64,000 bases of DNA from positions 4,526,001 to 4,590,000 of the forward strand of contig NC_018748.1 of NCBI RefSeq assembly GCF_000263195.1. Reading direction: 5' to 3'. The translations under genes and the position numbers were made by a program. The stretch's first letter is position 1; every line of letters starts with the position of its first letter. Below the pieces are notes generated by a model. The model had not been told where the DNA came from. It saw nothing but the letters and a program-made list of their open reading frames with translations, and searched no databases. Positions 18,300 through 27,518 of the stretch are shown here, one piece after another. The stretch comes from Emticicia oligotrophica DSM 17448. Its GTDB lineage: Bacteria > Bacteroidota > Bacteroidia > Cytophagales > Spirosomataceae.

Positions 18300-20300
18300 A
18301 TGTTATTAGAAATACAAAAAAAATATTGTAAGTCATTGACAGCGTATTCACGTCGTCAAACAAACCAAGTGAGAATTGGTGATTTGTATTTGGGTTCAGA
18401 TTACCCCATAAGAGTACAGTCAATGACTACAGTAGATACGATGGACACAATAGGCTCAGTTGAGCAATCAATTAGAATGATTGAGAGCGGTTGTGAATTG
18501 GTCCGTATTACTGCACCAAGTGTAAAAGAAGCTCAAAATTTAGAGAATATAAAAAATGAATTGCGAAAAAGGGGCTACCAAACACCCTTGGTTGCTGATA
18601 TTCATTTCACGCCAAATGCAGCCGAACTCGCTGCTCGAATAGTAGAAAAAGTTCGAATAAACCCCGGGAATTATGCCGATAAGAAACGTTTTGAAGTAAT
18701 TGATTATACTAACGAAAGTTATGCCAATGAGTTAGAGAGAATACGTGAGCGTTTCTTACCGTTGGTAAGAATTTGTAAAGAATACGGAACAGCCATGAGG
18801 ATTGGTACTAATCATGGTTCATTATCTGACCGCATTTTAAGTAGATACGGTGATACTCCGCTCGGAATGGTTGAATCTGCTTTGGAATTCCTAAGAATTT
18901 GTGAAGATGAAAATTATTATAACATTGTAATTTCAATGAAATCTTCAAATCCACAAGTGATGGTGCAGGCCTATCGTTTGTTGGTTCAAAGACTTGAAGA
19001 AGAAAAACTTAAACCATATCCATTGCATTTAGGCGTAACAGAAGCAGGTGAAGGTGAAGATGGGCGAATAAAGTCTTCCATGGGAATTGGTACTTTGTTA
19101 GAAGATGGATTAGGAGATACGGTGCGTGTAAGTTTAACAGAAGACCCCGAATTTGAAGCCCCTGTGGCACGTTCATTAATTACTAAAAGTGCTGATTTTA
19201 GAGCAAAAAGTGATTTTGGAAAAAATGATTCGGCTAATTTAGAAGTTTCACCGATAAATCCATACAGTTATAGCAGAAGAGAAACGTTTGAAGTAGGAAA
19301 CTTTGGTGGTTTAAATGTGCCGAGAGTAGTGGCTGATTACTCAGATATTGTAGTAGAGGCACACGATGATTTAAAAGCAATTGGACATTTTTATTTGCCA
19401 CTTCCTGATAAGTGGAGAATGAATGATTTAGGTGCAGATTATATCTATTCAGGTAAAAATTTGATTCCATTCATGTTGCCAAATGGTCTAAAAGAAATTT
19501 TAGATTATGAAACATGGCTTACTCAAACTGATAAAATCAATAAACTTCCATTCTATTCGGTAGAAGAATTTTTTAATCCTTCTAAACAATTACATTCTAC
19601 AATGAATTTTGTTGGAGTAAGTTTAGATGACCTAACTCCAGTTTTTGTAGAATATATTAAATCATACCAAAATGCAATTATTGTTGCTAAAGCAAATACT
19701 GAAACTGCAATGGTGGAATTGAGAAGTTTTTATTTCCAACTTTTAAAATATTCTATCAAAAATCCTGTAATTTTAAGTAAAAGTTATGGGGCAATTTCAG
19801 AAAGCGATTTCCAGTTATACGCTGCAACCGATTTTGGTGGAGTTCTAATAGAAGGATTTGGTGATGGTATTATGATAGGACTTCCTAATTTTTCAACAAA
19901 AAACGAAAAATTAGAAAGATTGAAGACCGTAAATAGTACTTCTTTTGGAATTTTGCAGGCAGCACGTACTCGCATGAGTAAAACCGAATATATTTCATGC
20001 CCTTCTTGTGGTAGAACTTTATTTGATTTACAAGAAACTACGGCCATGATTAGAAAACGTACTGACCATTTAAAAGGTGTTAAAATCGGTATTATGGGCT
20101 GTATAGTAAATGGACCAGGTGAAATGGCTGATGCAGATTATGGCTATGTGGGTATTGGTAAAGATAAAATTGCTCTTTATCGAGGTCAAACCGTAATGAA
20201 GAAATCAGTACACGCAGATAATGCAGTTGATGAGTTAATTGAACTTATCAAAGAAGATGGAAGATGGTTTGAGCCAGAAGTTTTAGAATACGCGGAATAA
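18300..20300 (+). CDS. ispG: 4-hydroxy-3-methylbut-2-enyl diphosphate synthase IspG (long form)
   Basis: This 666-residue enzyme catalyses the penultimate step of the MEP isoprenoid pathway using a [4Fe-4S] cluster. The N-terminal TIM-barrel part is clear (IRVQSMTTVDT, LVADIHFTP, KVRINPGN, IGTNHGSLS). The C-terminal cluster domain has CPSCGR near residue 566 and GIMGCIVNGPGE near 600. Between them is an extra domain of about 250 residues, as in plants, Chlamydiae and other Bacteroidota, compared with about 370 residues total in E. coli. No other MEP gene is adjacent. It starts a run of same-strand genes. Confidence 0.97.
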   Translation: MLLEIQKKYCKSLTAYSRRQTNQVRIGDLYLGSDYPIRVQSMTTVDTMDTIGSVEQSIRMIESGCELVRITAPSVKEAQNLENIKNELRKRGYQTPLVADIHFTPNAAELAARIVEKVRINPGNYADKKRFEVIDYTNESYANELERIRERFLPLVRICKEYGTAMRIGTNHGSLSDRILSRYGDTPLGMVESALEFLRICEDENYYNIVISMKSSNPQVMVQAYRLLVQRLEEEKLKPYPLHLGVTEAGEGEDGRIKSSMGIGTLLEDGLGDTVRVSLTEDPEFEAPVARSLITKSADFRAKSDFGKNDSANLEVSPINPYSYSRRETFEVGNFGGLNVPRVVADYSDIVVEAHDDLKAIGHFYLPLPDKWRMNDLGADYIYSGKNLIPFMLPNGLKEILDYETWLTQTDKINKLPFYSVEEFFNPSKQLHSTMNFVGVSLDDLTPVFVEYIKSYQNAIIVAKANTETAMVELRSFYFQLLKYSIKNPVILSKSYGAISESDFQLYAATDFGGVLIEGFGDGIMIGLPNFSTKNEKLERLKTVNSTSFGILQAARTRMSKTEYISCPSCGRTLFDLQETTAMIRKRTDHLKGVKIGIMGCIVNGPGEMADADYGYVGIGKDKIALYRGQTVMKKSVHADNAVDELIELIKEDGRWFEPEVLEYAE

Positions 20301-20328
20301 TTTTCGGAATCCCTATAAATAAATTAAA

Positions 20329-20523
20329 ATGTTAGAAAAGTTTAAATCCTTTTTATCAATTGGTCCGGTTTTTAGTTATTTTTTTCGAGTGTTTCGAAAA
20401 GATACTGATGGTAAGTACCCGCATAGCTTCAATTTGAAGATGATGCATGGTATAAATAAAATATCAATTTTGATGTTTTTGGTGTGTTTGGTAATAATGG
20501 TTGTTCGATGTGCAACTCGTTAA
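20329..20523 (+). CDS. Small membrane protein (possibly DUF6728)
   Basis: This 64-residue protein has a basic N-terminal part with FSYFFRVFRK and MMHGINKISILMFL, then one C-terminal membrane helix. It resembles small Bacteroidota proteins with a conserved MHGINK motif that I associate with DUF6728, though I cannot verify the family name here. The gene lies 28 nt after ispG and 6 nt before the MmcQ/YjbR gene, so it is probably in the same transcript. Function is unknown. Confidence 0.7.
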   Translation: MLEKFKSFLSIGPVFSYFFRVFRKDTDGKYPHSFNLKMMHGINKISILMFLVCLVIMVVRCATR

Positions 20524-20529
20524 TATTTA

Positions 20530-20880
20530 ATGAACTTAGAAGTTTTTCGTGAATATTGTTTAGCAAAAAAAGGAGTTACCGAGGAGCTTCCTTTTGGTCC
20601 AGACACACTTGTTTACAAGGTGATGGGTAAAATGTTTGCTCTTACAAATTTCGATTTTGAACGTGTAAGCCTTAAAAATATTCCCGAAAAAAATCAAGAA
20701 CTAAGGGCAGAATTTGATGCTGTTCAACCTGCTTATCACATGAACAAACAGCATTGGAATATGGTGTTGACCAACGGGAGTGTAAAAGATACCCAACTTC
20801 GCGAATGGGTTGACGAATCTTATGATTTAGTAATTGCTAGTCTTACAAGGAAAACCAAAGAAGAATTAAACAAGCTGTAA
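20530..20880 (+). CDS. MmcQ/YjbR family protein
   Basis: This 116-residue protein matches the MmcQ/YjbR family along its whole length, with the typical start FREYCLAKKGVTEELPFG, a central KMFAL segment and HMNKQHWNMV. Family members have a double-wing fold often described as DNA-binding, but the biological role is not established. It starts 6 nt after the small membrane protein and ends 4 nt before the TPR gene, so it is part of a tight operon. Confidence 0.9.
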   Translation: MNLEVFREYCLAKKGVTEELPFGPDTLVYKVMGKMFALTNFDFERVSLKNIPEKNQELRAEFDAVQPAYHMNKQHWNMVLTNGSVKDTQLREWVDESYDLVIASLTRKTKEELNKL

Positions 20881-20884
20881 TAAA

Positions 20885-21427
20885 ATGGAGGTAATGCTTA
20901 TCGGCATACCGTTTTTGATTTACATTTATCTGAGAATCAGATTAGGGAATGATATTACCCCACAAGAACGTGACGAGGCATTGTTTAAAGAAGGAATAGA
21001 CCTTTATCATAATGAAGCGTGTGCCCCAGCATTTAGGTATTTCGAAGAGAAAGTTTTAAATTATCCTAAATCTGCAGTTGCTTATCTTTACAGGGGAAAA
21101 TGTCATTACTACTTCGAAAACTGGGAAGCTGCCTTGATTGATTTTGAAAAAACGCTACGTTTAGACAATACTATTCCTGAAGCCTATTGGCTAAAAGCAA
21201 ATTGTTTGTATATGTTGGAGGATTATGCCTCAGCACTTTTTGAACTAAAAAGAGCTTCAAGATTTTATTTAGATAAAAATGCTGATGTACTGAGGTCAAT
21301 CGGAGAACTAGAATTTAGAGGTGGGGATTTTGAAAGTGCAGAAAAAAATCTTAAAATTGCTTCAAATTTGGGTGATAGTCAATCTGCAATTCTTTTAAGA
21401 ACTTTATTTATAGGAAATATTCGTTAG
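20885..21427 (+). CDS. Membrane-anchored TPR protein
   Basis: This 180-residue protein has a short hydrophobic N-terminus (VMLIGIPFLIYIYL), probably a signal anchor, followed by three or four tetratricopeptide repeats; AVAYLYRGKCHYYFENWEAA and IPEAYWLKANCLYMLEDYAS are the clearest. TPR proteins act as protein-protein scaffolds. The ATG is 4 nt after the previous stop and is preceded closely by the end of that gene, indicating coupling. No partner can be named. Confidence 0.8.
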   Translation: MEVMLIGIPFLIYIYLRIRLGNDITPQERDEALFKEGIDLYHNEACAPAFRYFEEKVLNYPKSAVAYLYRGKCHYYFENWEAALIDFEKTLRLDNTIPEAYWLKANCLYMLEDYASALFELKRASRFYLDKNADVLRSIGELEFRGGDFESAEKNLKIASNLGDSQSAILLRTLFIGNIR

Positions 21428-21444
21428 TATTTCAAAGTATAAAA

Positions 21445-21864
21445 ATGGGAGAAACTGAGTATCTTTTTGTGTACGGAACACTTTTAAGTGAATATGGCGA
21501 TAATGATTCGCATCAATGGGTTAGAAAATATGCAGAGTTTTTAGGCAAAGCAACCATTGAAGGAAAAATGTATATGGTAGATTACTATCCAGGTATTATT
21601 CCTTGCTCAAAAGGTGAAAGGTTTTGCGTAAAAGGCGAACTCTATAAACTACACGAACCCGAACAATTATTTAGCCTTCTAGACCGCTACGAAGAGTACA
21701 ATCCTATGGACCCTGCTCACTCGGAGTACGTACGTAAAAAAGTGAATGCCGTTTTAAAAAACGATGGAAAAACTTACGAGGCTTGGGTTTATTATTTTAA
21801 TCAATCAGTTGAAGATTTAGAGTTTATGCCCAAAGGTGATTTTCTCAATGAATATCATAAATAA
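21445..21864 (+). CDS. Gamma-glutamylcyclotransferase-like (GGCT/AIG2) protein
   Basis: This 139-residue protein has the family's VYGTLL substrate-binding loop near the N-terminus and the segment LDRYEEYNP with the conserved catalytic-type glutamate. Members release 5-oxoproline from gamma-glutamyl peptides or amines, though many bacterial ones are uncharacterised. The length is usual for a single-domain member. It is the last gene of the run that begins with ispG (17 nt after the TPR gene). Confidence 0.87.
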   Translation: MGETEYLFVYGTLLSEYGDNDSHQWVRKYAEFLGKATIEGKMYMVDYYPGIIPCSKGERFCVKGELYKLHEPEQLFSLLDRYEEYNPMDPAHSEYVRKKVNAVLKNDGKTYEAWVYYFNQSVEDLEFMPKGDFLNEYHK

Positions 21865-21978
21865 AACATGAATTTATATGACTTTTTAGTTATTTGACTA
21901 TTATAAGCAACGAATCAGCCAGTTATTGCGTTTTTATAGTACACAGTTTTCGTATTGTTGTAACGCAATTATTGAGTA

Positions 21979-24462
21979 ATGAAAAAACTTTATATTCTAC
22001 TATTTTTAACATTCTCCCAACTTGCCCTTGCTCAAAAAGTATATATTATAAAAGGTAAAGTTTCAGACCAAGTCACGCATGACCCAATACCTTTTGCTTC
22101 AATAAATATTAAGAATACTTCACTTGGAAAGAATACTGATTTTGAAGGAAATTTTGAGTTCAAATTAGGTACAATTCCTTCAGATTCACTTTTCATTTCT
22201 TGTTTAGGTTATTTCTCTAAATCGGTTTTTATTTCAAGAGATTCCTTAGTACAAACTATTGATATTCAACTTAGACCTTCCGAAATTCTCTTACAAGAAG
22301 TAAAAGTTTACGCTGGTGAAAACCCTGCACATCGCATCATTAGAAAAGCAGTTACTGCAAAGTCTGAAAATAATTATAAGAAAATTGATGGCTTTGATTA
22401 TGAAAGTTATAATAAGATTGAGGTAGATTTTAATAAAATTAGCGAAAAATTACGTCAACGTAGAATCACTCAAAAAGTAAATAAAGCCATTGAAGAAATC
22501 GGCACTTTGACTGACGATGAAGGCAAAGTACTCCTACCTTCATTTATTTCTGAATCAGTTTCTCATTACTACTTCCGAAATAACCCAAGACTTTCAAAAG
22601 AAATTATTAAAAAGACAAATATCAAGGGAATTGGAGTAACAGATGGAAGTCTTACTTCGCAGTTAATTGGTTCAACTTTTCAGCAGTATAATTTTTATGT
22701 CAATCAAGTGAATGTACTTGATAAGAACTTTGCTTCACCAATTGCCGATGATTGGAAACTTATTTATGACTATTATTTAGCTGATAGCTCTTATTTTGGA
22801 GAAAATTTTTGCTATAAAATTGATTTTACACCTAAACGTAAGCAAGATTTAGCTTTTGCTGGTTCTATTTGGGTTGAAAAAGAGACTTGGGCAATTGCTC
22901 AAATTGATGCCACTATTACGAAAGATGCCAACTTAAACTTTATTGAAAGAATTAAAATTCAACAAGAATTAGAACCTTTTGGGAAAGTTTGGTTTCCAGT
23001 AAAAAATAGAATTTTGGTTGATGTCAATGAAGTAACTAAGGGTTCGGCTGGTTTGCTATTGAAGTTTACCAATTATAATGAAGACATAGTAATCAATCAG
23101 GTAAAAGATGTGAAATTTTTTGACGGTGGTATAGAAATTGCCCCTGATTATCGAGAAAATGATAATAATTTTTGGCAGAAAGTTCGACCAGAGCCATTCA
23201 CAGAAAAAGAACAAATGGCTTATGCAATGATTGATACCATTAAGAATGTTCCTGTGGTAAAACGTTATACCAATTTAGCATTGTTACTTTCAAGTGGTTA
23301 TAAAAAGATTTATACTGGAATTGAACTAGGTCCTTTAGTCTATACAGGAGCATACAATAATGTTGAAGGTGTAAGAATGAGGCTAGGATTGAGGACAAAT
23401 TTTGAGTTTAGTAGAAAATGGGTTTTACAGGGATATTTAGCATACGGCACTAAGGATGAAGCATGGAAAATGGGTGGCGAAGTAACAAGAATTATTTCTC
23501 GAAAGCCATGGACAACCGTAAGCTTAAAATATTCTAACGACATTGAACAAGTAGGGCTTCGTCAAGAAGATTTGGGTTTGGGCTCCATCTTCATGGCCTA
23601 CATGAAATTTGGTACATTAATGAGGCCTTTTTATGAAACTGAAAGAAAAATGGAGTTTCAAAGAGAAGTTGCCAAAGGAATTTTTACTGCTTTTACATTC
23701 AGAACTCGAAGTTTTGATCCACTTTATAATTTTTCGTATAGAGAAAAACCGAGCTTAGGAGATGCTTCGCCATTAATTACAAGATACAATACTTCTGAGT
23801 TTGTCTCTGAAATTACATTTGCAAGAGATGAATTGGCAATCGTAAATGATAATGAACGTTTAAGTTTTGGAACTGTTAAATCTCCAACTATTACTTTAAG
23901 GTATGCTCTGGGTGCAAAAAACCTATTCAACAGTGATTTCAATTTCCATAAATTCTTATTCAAATATAGTCATACATTAAATGCAGGCTATTTTGGAAAG
24001 ACTTATTATAAGGCAGAAGCTGGCTTAATTTTAGGTACTTTACCTTATCCTCTATTAAAAAGTCATCTAGGAAATGAAAGTATTTTTATAGTAAGTAACT
24101 CTTTCAACTTGATGAATAATTTTGAATTTGTGAGTGATAAATACATATCCTTAAGATATAATCATGATTTTGAGGGTTTACTATTTAATCGTTTTCCATT
24201 AATTAAAAAATGGAAATGGCGAACATTTACAACGGGTAAGTTTCTTTATGGAGGTTTGTCTGAAGAAAATAAACAAATGAATCCATTAACAAATGAAAAA
24301 CCTTTCAGTAGCCTTAGCTCAAAACCATACGTTGAACTTGGTTATGGTGTAAGCAATATTTTTAAAGTTTTGAGAATTGAAGCAATGCACCGCCTCACTT
24401 ATCAAGATATTCCTAATGTAAATAAATTTGGCGTAAAAATATCAATGGAAATTACTTTGTAG
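21979..24462 (+). CDS. DUF5686 outer-membrane protein with carboxypeptidase-like domain
   Basis: This 827-residue protein has a signal peptide (about 1-18, ending LALAQ), a carboxypeptidase regulatory-like domain (about 20-105, GKVSDQ to VYAGENPAHRIIRKA) and a long C-terminal beta-rich region typical of DUF5686, ending in a likely barrel strand. It is probably an outer-membrane protein of unknown function. The leader contains an 8-bp inverted repeat (21925-21932 with 21962-21969) ending 9 nt before the ATG. Its 3' end overlaps the convergent gene by 11 nt. Confidence 0.85.
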   Translation: MKKLYILLFLTFSQLALAQKVYIIKGKVSDQVTHDPIPFASINIKNTSLGKNTDFEGNFEFKLGTIPSDSLFISCLGYFSKSVFISRDSLVQTIDIQLRPSEILLQEVKVYAGENPAHRIIRKAVTAKSENNYKKIDGFDYESYNKIEVDFNKISEKLRQRRITQKVNKAIEEIGTLTDDEGKVLLPSFISESVSHYYFRNNPRLSKEIIKKTNIKGIGVTDGSLTSQLIGSTFQQYNFYVNQVNVLDKNFASPIADDWKLIYDYYLADSSYFGENFCYKIDFTPKRKQDLAFAGSIWVEKETWAIAQIDATITKDANLNFIERIKIQQELEPFGKVWFPVKNRILVDVNEVTKGSAGLLLKFTNYNEDIVINQVKDVKFFDGGIEIAPDYRENDNNFWQKVRPEPFTEKEQMAYAMIDTIKNVPVVKRYTNLALLLSSGYKKIYTGIELGPLVYTGAYNNVEGVRMRLGLRTNFEFSRKWVLQGYLAYGTKDEAWKMGGEVTRIISRKPWTTVSLKYSNDIEQVGLRQEDLGLGSIFMAYMKFGTLMRPFYETERKMEFQREVAKGIFTAFTFRTRSFDPLYNFSYREKPSLGDASPLITRYNTSEFVSEITFARDELAIVNDNERLSFGTVKSPTITLRYALGAKNLFNSDFNFHKFLFKYSHTLNAGYFGKTYYKAEAGLILGTLPYPLLKSHLGNESIFIVSNSFNLMNNFEFVSDKYISLRYNHDFEGLLFNRFPLIKKWKWRTFTTGKFLYGGLSEENKQMNPLTNEKPFSSLSSKPYVELGYGVSNIFKVLRIEAMHRLTYQDIPNVNKFGVKISMEITL

Positions 24463-25447
24463 CATAAATTCTACGCATTATATCATTAGCCACCGAAGGC
24501 TTGTAATGGTATATTTCATAATAATTGGCCACATTATTTGTGTATTCATTGATACCCGAAAAATCGTAAATATTTTCTTTTCCAAAGTATTGTTGAAGTA
24601 TAGCCAAATCTTCATTGTTAAAATAAGCTTGGTCGTAGGTTGGGCCGAGTATAATTTTGAATTTGGTATGATTTTTCAATAGGCTTTTACGTATCATATC
24701 AAGAAATTTTAATTGATATTTTTTTATGGCCGGAGGTGGTAAATTTTTCTCGCTACTTCTTTGATAGAAAAAATTTGGTTGATTATAGTATGCAACGGAG
24801 TCTTTTTTTATTTGCTCGATATAACTTGTAAAAATAAAGTCATTAACTACTGGCGTATAGTTTATTTTACGAAATTCTAAGAATTGTTTCATGTAATCCT
24901 TATAATTTCCTGTAATCAAGTTATCGTAAAATGCAAGGAAAAATCCTTTTGAAAAGTAGGTGTTAATGAACACCATCTGATATTTCCACCAATCTAAACC
25001 ACTTACCCTGTAATCTTGTACAAAAACGCTACCAAGTGTATCTTGTTCATAATTGAAAAGGCTTCTATCAAACACAAATAATACATTATCAAGCTTATTG
25101 CCCTTCTCTTCAATAAATTTCATTTTGTAAGCAACACCAGAAATTGTCTCACAAGAGGCATCAAAATGGTAGGGCGTAGAATCGTTTATGTGTTTGCCCC
25201 ATTCTTTGGCATAAAATACACTTGAGCGTGAACTTCCGAAAATGAACGATTTATAATGATATTTTTGATGATTATTCAAGAAAATCTGAGTAGAAATTCT
25301 ATCACGATTTAAACTTTTGGCAAAGTTATCTGGGTAAGCATCGTATGTTCTTACAATTTTGAAGGGGTCAGTTATTAAATAACCAACAAATAATACTAAT
25401 AATGGACTTAGAAAAAGGCAGATTTTTATTGTAAATTTACTTAGCAT
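24452..25447 (-). CDS. Membrane-anchored SGNH-hydrolase-like protein
   Basis: This 331-residue protein starts at the ATG at 25447; a TTG at 25489 is in frame but overlaps the upstream gene. One N-terminal membrane helix (about 5-25) precedes a domain with FGSSRSSVFY, a block I-like serine motif, and a C-terminal DFSGINEY and YHYKPSVAN that could supply the Asp-x-x-His pair. This layout recalls DltD/AlgX-type proteins that acylate or deacylate polymers. I cannot name a family firmly. It follows the secreted esterase gene by 28 nt, suggesting a joint role on an acetylated polysaccharide. Confidence 0.6.
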   Translation of the reverse strand: MLSKFTIKICLFLSPLLVLFVGYLITDPFKIVRTYDAYPDNFAKSLNRDRISTQIFLNNHQKYHYKSFIFGSSRSSVFYAKEWGKHINDSTPYHFDASCETISGVAYKMKFIEEKGNKLDNVLFVFDRSLFNYEQDTLGSVFVQDYRVSGLDWWKYQMVFINTYFSKGFFLAFYDNLITGNYKDYMKQFLEFRKINYTPVVNDFIFTSYIEQIKKDSVAYYNQPNFFYQRSSEKNLPPPAIKKYQLKFLDMIRKSLLKNHTKFKIILGPTYDQAYFNNEDLAILQQYFGKENIYDFSGINEYTNNVANYYEIYHYKPSVANDIMRRIYATK

Positions 25448-25475
25448 TAAATCAAAAATTGAATAATAAAACCTT

Positions 25476-27500
25476 TTATTGAACCACAAATTTCTTAATT
25501 AATTTTGTATTATCCTCTAAAATTGCCCTAATATAATATTTTCCGGGATTCAATTCACTTGTTGATAAAAAGGAATAATTGTTATTTTCCTTGAAGTGAT
25601 GAATAATTTCACCTCGTTCGTTGTAAATAGTCACTTCTTTAATCGCTTTTTCAAATAATGGTATAATTTTCAGAAAATCATTTTTTAAAACCGGATTAGG
25701 AAAAACTATTAAATTCTCAGTGCTTGCAGAAAATTGATTATTATTTTGGGTATTAATTTCTATGATATTGCTGTAAATAGTTTCACCATCTCTTTTTGTT
25801 TTTATTCTATAATAATATTTTATTCCTTCAATGACATAGTTATCTGAAAACGAACTTTCAGTGGTAGAACCAATTCTGTAGAAGTTAGTAGGGGTATTTT
25901 GAGCCTTTTCAATTTCGAAATAAAAATTATAATACTTTATTTTCGTCCAACTAAGTAAAATTGAGTTCTTAGAAATTTGAGCTCCATTGAGACTATTAAC
26001 AAAGGAAATTTCAGGTTTACTAATTGGTACATCTTTGAATGATAAAGCTGCAATATTATTAATATTCCTAATAGGAATGATGCCTGGTAGAACAGAAATA
26101 AATTCAAATGTATAATTATCAGGCAACCAACTTATTTTTTGTCCATCCGAAGGATTTTTTAATTTTAAGATGATATACTTCCCATTTGCAGAACCATTGT
26201 CAATACTTAAACTTTTATTATCTAAGTAAAAATAGTCTCTAGAATTTATAGATGGGTGATTTTCATTGCTTTTGGGCATATCCTTCGGAAATACCATGGT
26301 TTGATATTTGTCAAATTCTAAAATTAAACTATCTTTTTTTGCAGTAAAATAAGCATACTTTAAGTTTGGTGCATTAATATTCAAAGAGTCTTTATTATTC
26401 ATAAAGTCTCTTGCTAATTGCCTTGAAATATCAATGCCATTTTGAGCATAACCTTCTAGTTTGTAGTGAAGACCATCAAATGTAGGCGTTCCAATGGTTG
26501 ACATTACCTCACAATCTGAATACGTTTCGTGTATTTTTCTTTGATATTCTCTTAAATTACCCGCGAGTGTGTTGTTTCCAAAATAAACATTGTTTTGTAG
26601 TGTGTAAATTTTTCTGAGTGAAGGAAAGTCTTCAAGTAGCTGCTTTCTGAATTTTTCAAACTTTTTTCCATAATCGTTTTGATAATTAGGGTTGAGAGCT
26701 TCACTTTCGCCTTGTCTCCATACCATAATTCTCACCTTTTTATCAATTTCAGCCCATTTTGCTCGTTTCAATAACCTTCCATAAATTGTTTCGGTGTTAT
26801 CATGTTGTTTTTCATCTCTCAGACTAAGTTCATCGATGCTTTTATTACCTTCCGAACCATTAATGATTGCAATGGGAACTTGATATTTTTCAATCAATTG
26901 TCTTTGTATTTGTAGTCCTAAAAGCCCTGCACTCCAATGATTCCAAGGGCGAGAAATTACCCATTGAAATTCAGAAGAATTATAATTAGCAAAGGAACTT
27001 CTACCATATTGAAACTCGTCTTTGAAACGTTTAATTTCCTCACTATCATTTGCTAAAGCATTCGATTGACCATAAACTAATATATTTTCACCACAAACTA
27101 CCTCGATAGCCTTTTTTAGTAGAATAGAGTCATTGTTTTGATGTGAATAAACACTAAATGTGTACTCCGAAAGTTCGGCTCTTATATTTGTTGTTAATTG
27201 AAATTCAGTCGATTGATTTTTAAATTGAAGTTTTTGCTTTTGGTAGGCATACAGTTTATTGTTCTTTTGTACAACAAGTGAAACGGCATTTACTTTTTCT
27301 GTAAAAATGCGGCCTTTAATATTGACAGATGCAATATTCAAATCATTTCTTTGAAATAACTGGTCGTCCTTCGGAAATTCATCAAAAACTACAGCTACTT
27401 GAGCATTCGCAATGAAACAAGCTAAATATAAAAAAACACCAAGTACAAATCTTGGGATAAAAGATTTGACTTGGTGTTTTAAGTATTGATGGATAATCAT
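25476..27500 (-). CDS. T9SS-secreted sialate O-acetylesterase-like (SGNH) protein
   Basis: This 674-residue protein has a signal peptide (about 1-34, ending CFIANAQ), a first region without clear assignment, and an SGNH esterase domain with GQSNA (serine), NGSEGNKS, WRQGESEA and DGLHYKLEG. A fibronectin type III-type section follows. The last 80 residues (FPNPV to KKFVVQ) form a type 9 secretion sorting domain. It probably removes acetyl groups from glycans outside the cell. The gene starts only 18 nt after the GSIII stop, and its signal-peptide codons contain a terminator-like hairpin (27433-27480). Confidence 0.85.
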   Translation of the reverse strand: MIIHQYLKHQVKSFIPRFVLGVFLYLACFIANAQVAVVFDEFPKDDQLFQRNDLNIASVNIKGRIFTEKVNAVSLVVQKNNKLYAYQKQKLQFKNQSTEFQLTTNIRAELSEYTFSVYSHQNNDSILLKKAIEVVCGENILVYGQSNALANDSEEIKRFKDEFQYGRSSFANYNSSEFQWVISRPWNHWSAGLLGLQIQRQLIEKYQVPIAIINGSEGNKSIDELSLRDEKQHDNTETIYGRLLKRAKWAEIDKKVRIMVWRQGESEALNPNYQNDYGKKFEKFRKQLLEDFPSLRKIYTLQNNVYFGNNTLAGNLREYQRKIHETYSDCEVMSTIGTPTFDGLHYKLEGYAQNGIDISRQLARDFMNNKDSLNINAPNLKYAYFTAKKDSLILEFDKYQTMVFPKDMPKSNENHPSINSRDYFYLDNKSLSIDNGSANGKYIILKLKNPSDGQKISWLPDNYTFEFISVLPGIIPIRNINNIAALSFKDVPISKPEISFVNSLNGAQISKNSILLSWTKIKYYNFYFEIEKAQNTPTNFYRIGSTTESSFSDNYVIEGIKYYYRIKTKRDGETIYSNIIEINTQNNNQFSASTENLIVFPNPVLKNDFLKIIPLFEKAIKEVTIYNERGEIIHHFKENNNYSFLSTSELNPGKYYIRAILEDNTKLIKKFVVQ
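27433..27480 (-). terminator. Terminator-like hairpin inside the esterase signal-peptide codons
   Basis: On the minus strand a 20-bp stem with a single bulged base (27461-27480 with 27433-27453) and a 7-nt loop is followed by a T-run into TATATTT. It begins 39 nt after the GSIII stop and lies within codons about 7-23 of the esterase. It looks like the GSIII terminator, and so would act as an attenuator for the esterase gene. Confidence 0.7.
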
Positions 27501-27518
27501 TAAAGTATATGGGAATTA

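Noticed and set aside
24452-27500. The two adjacent SGNH-type genes as one gene split by a frameshift
   Set aside because: The first ends in a complete T9SS sorting domain and the second has its own start and membrane anchor, so both are whole.
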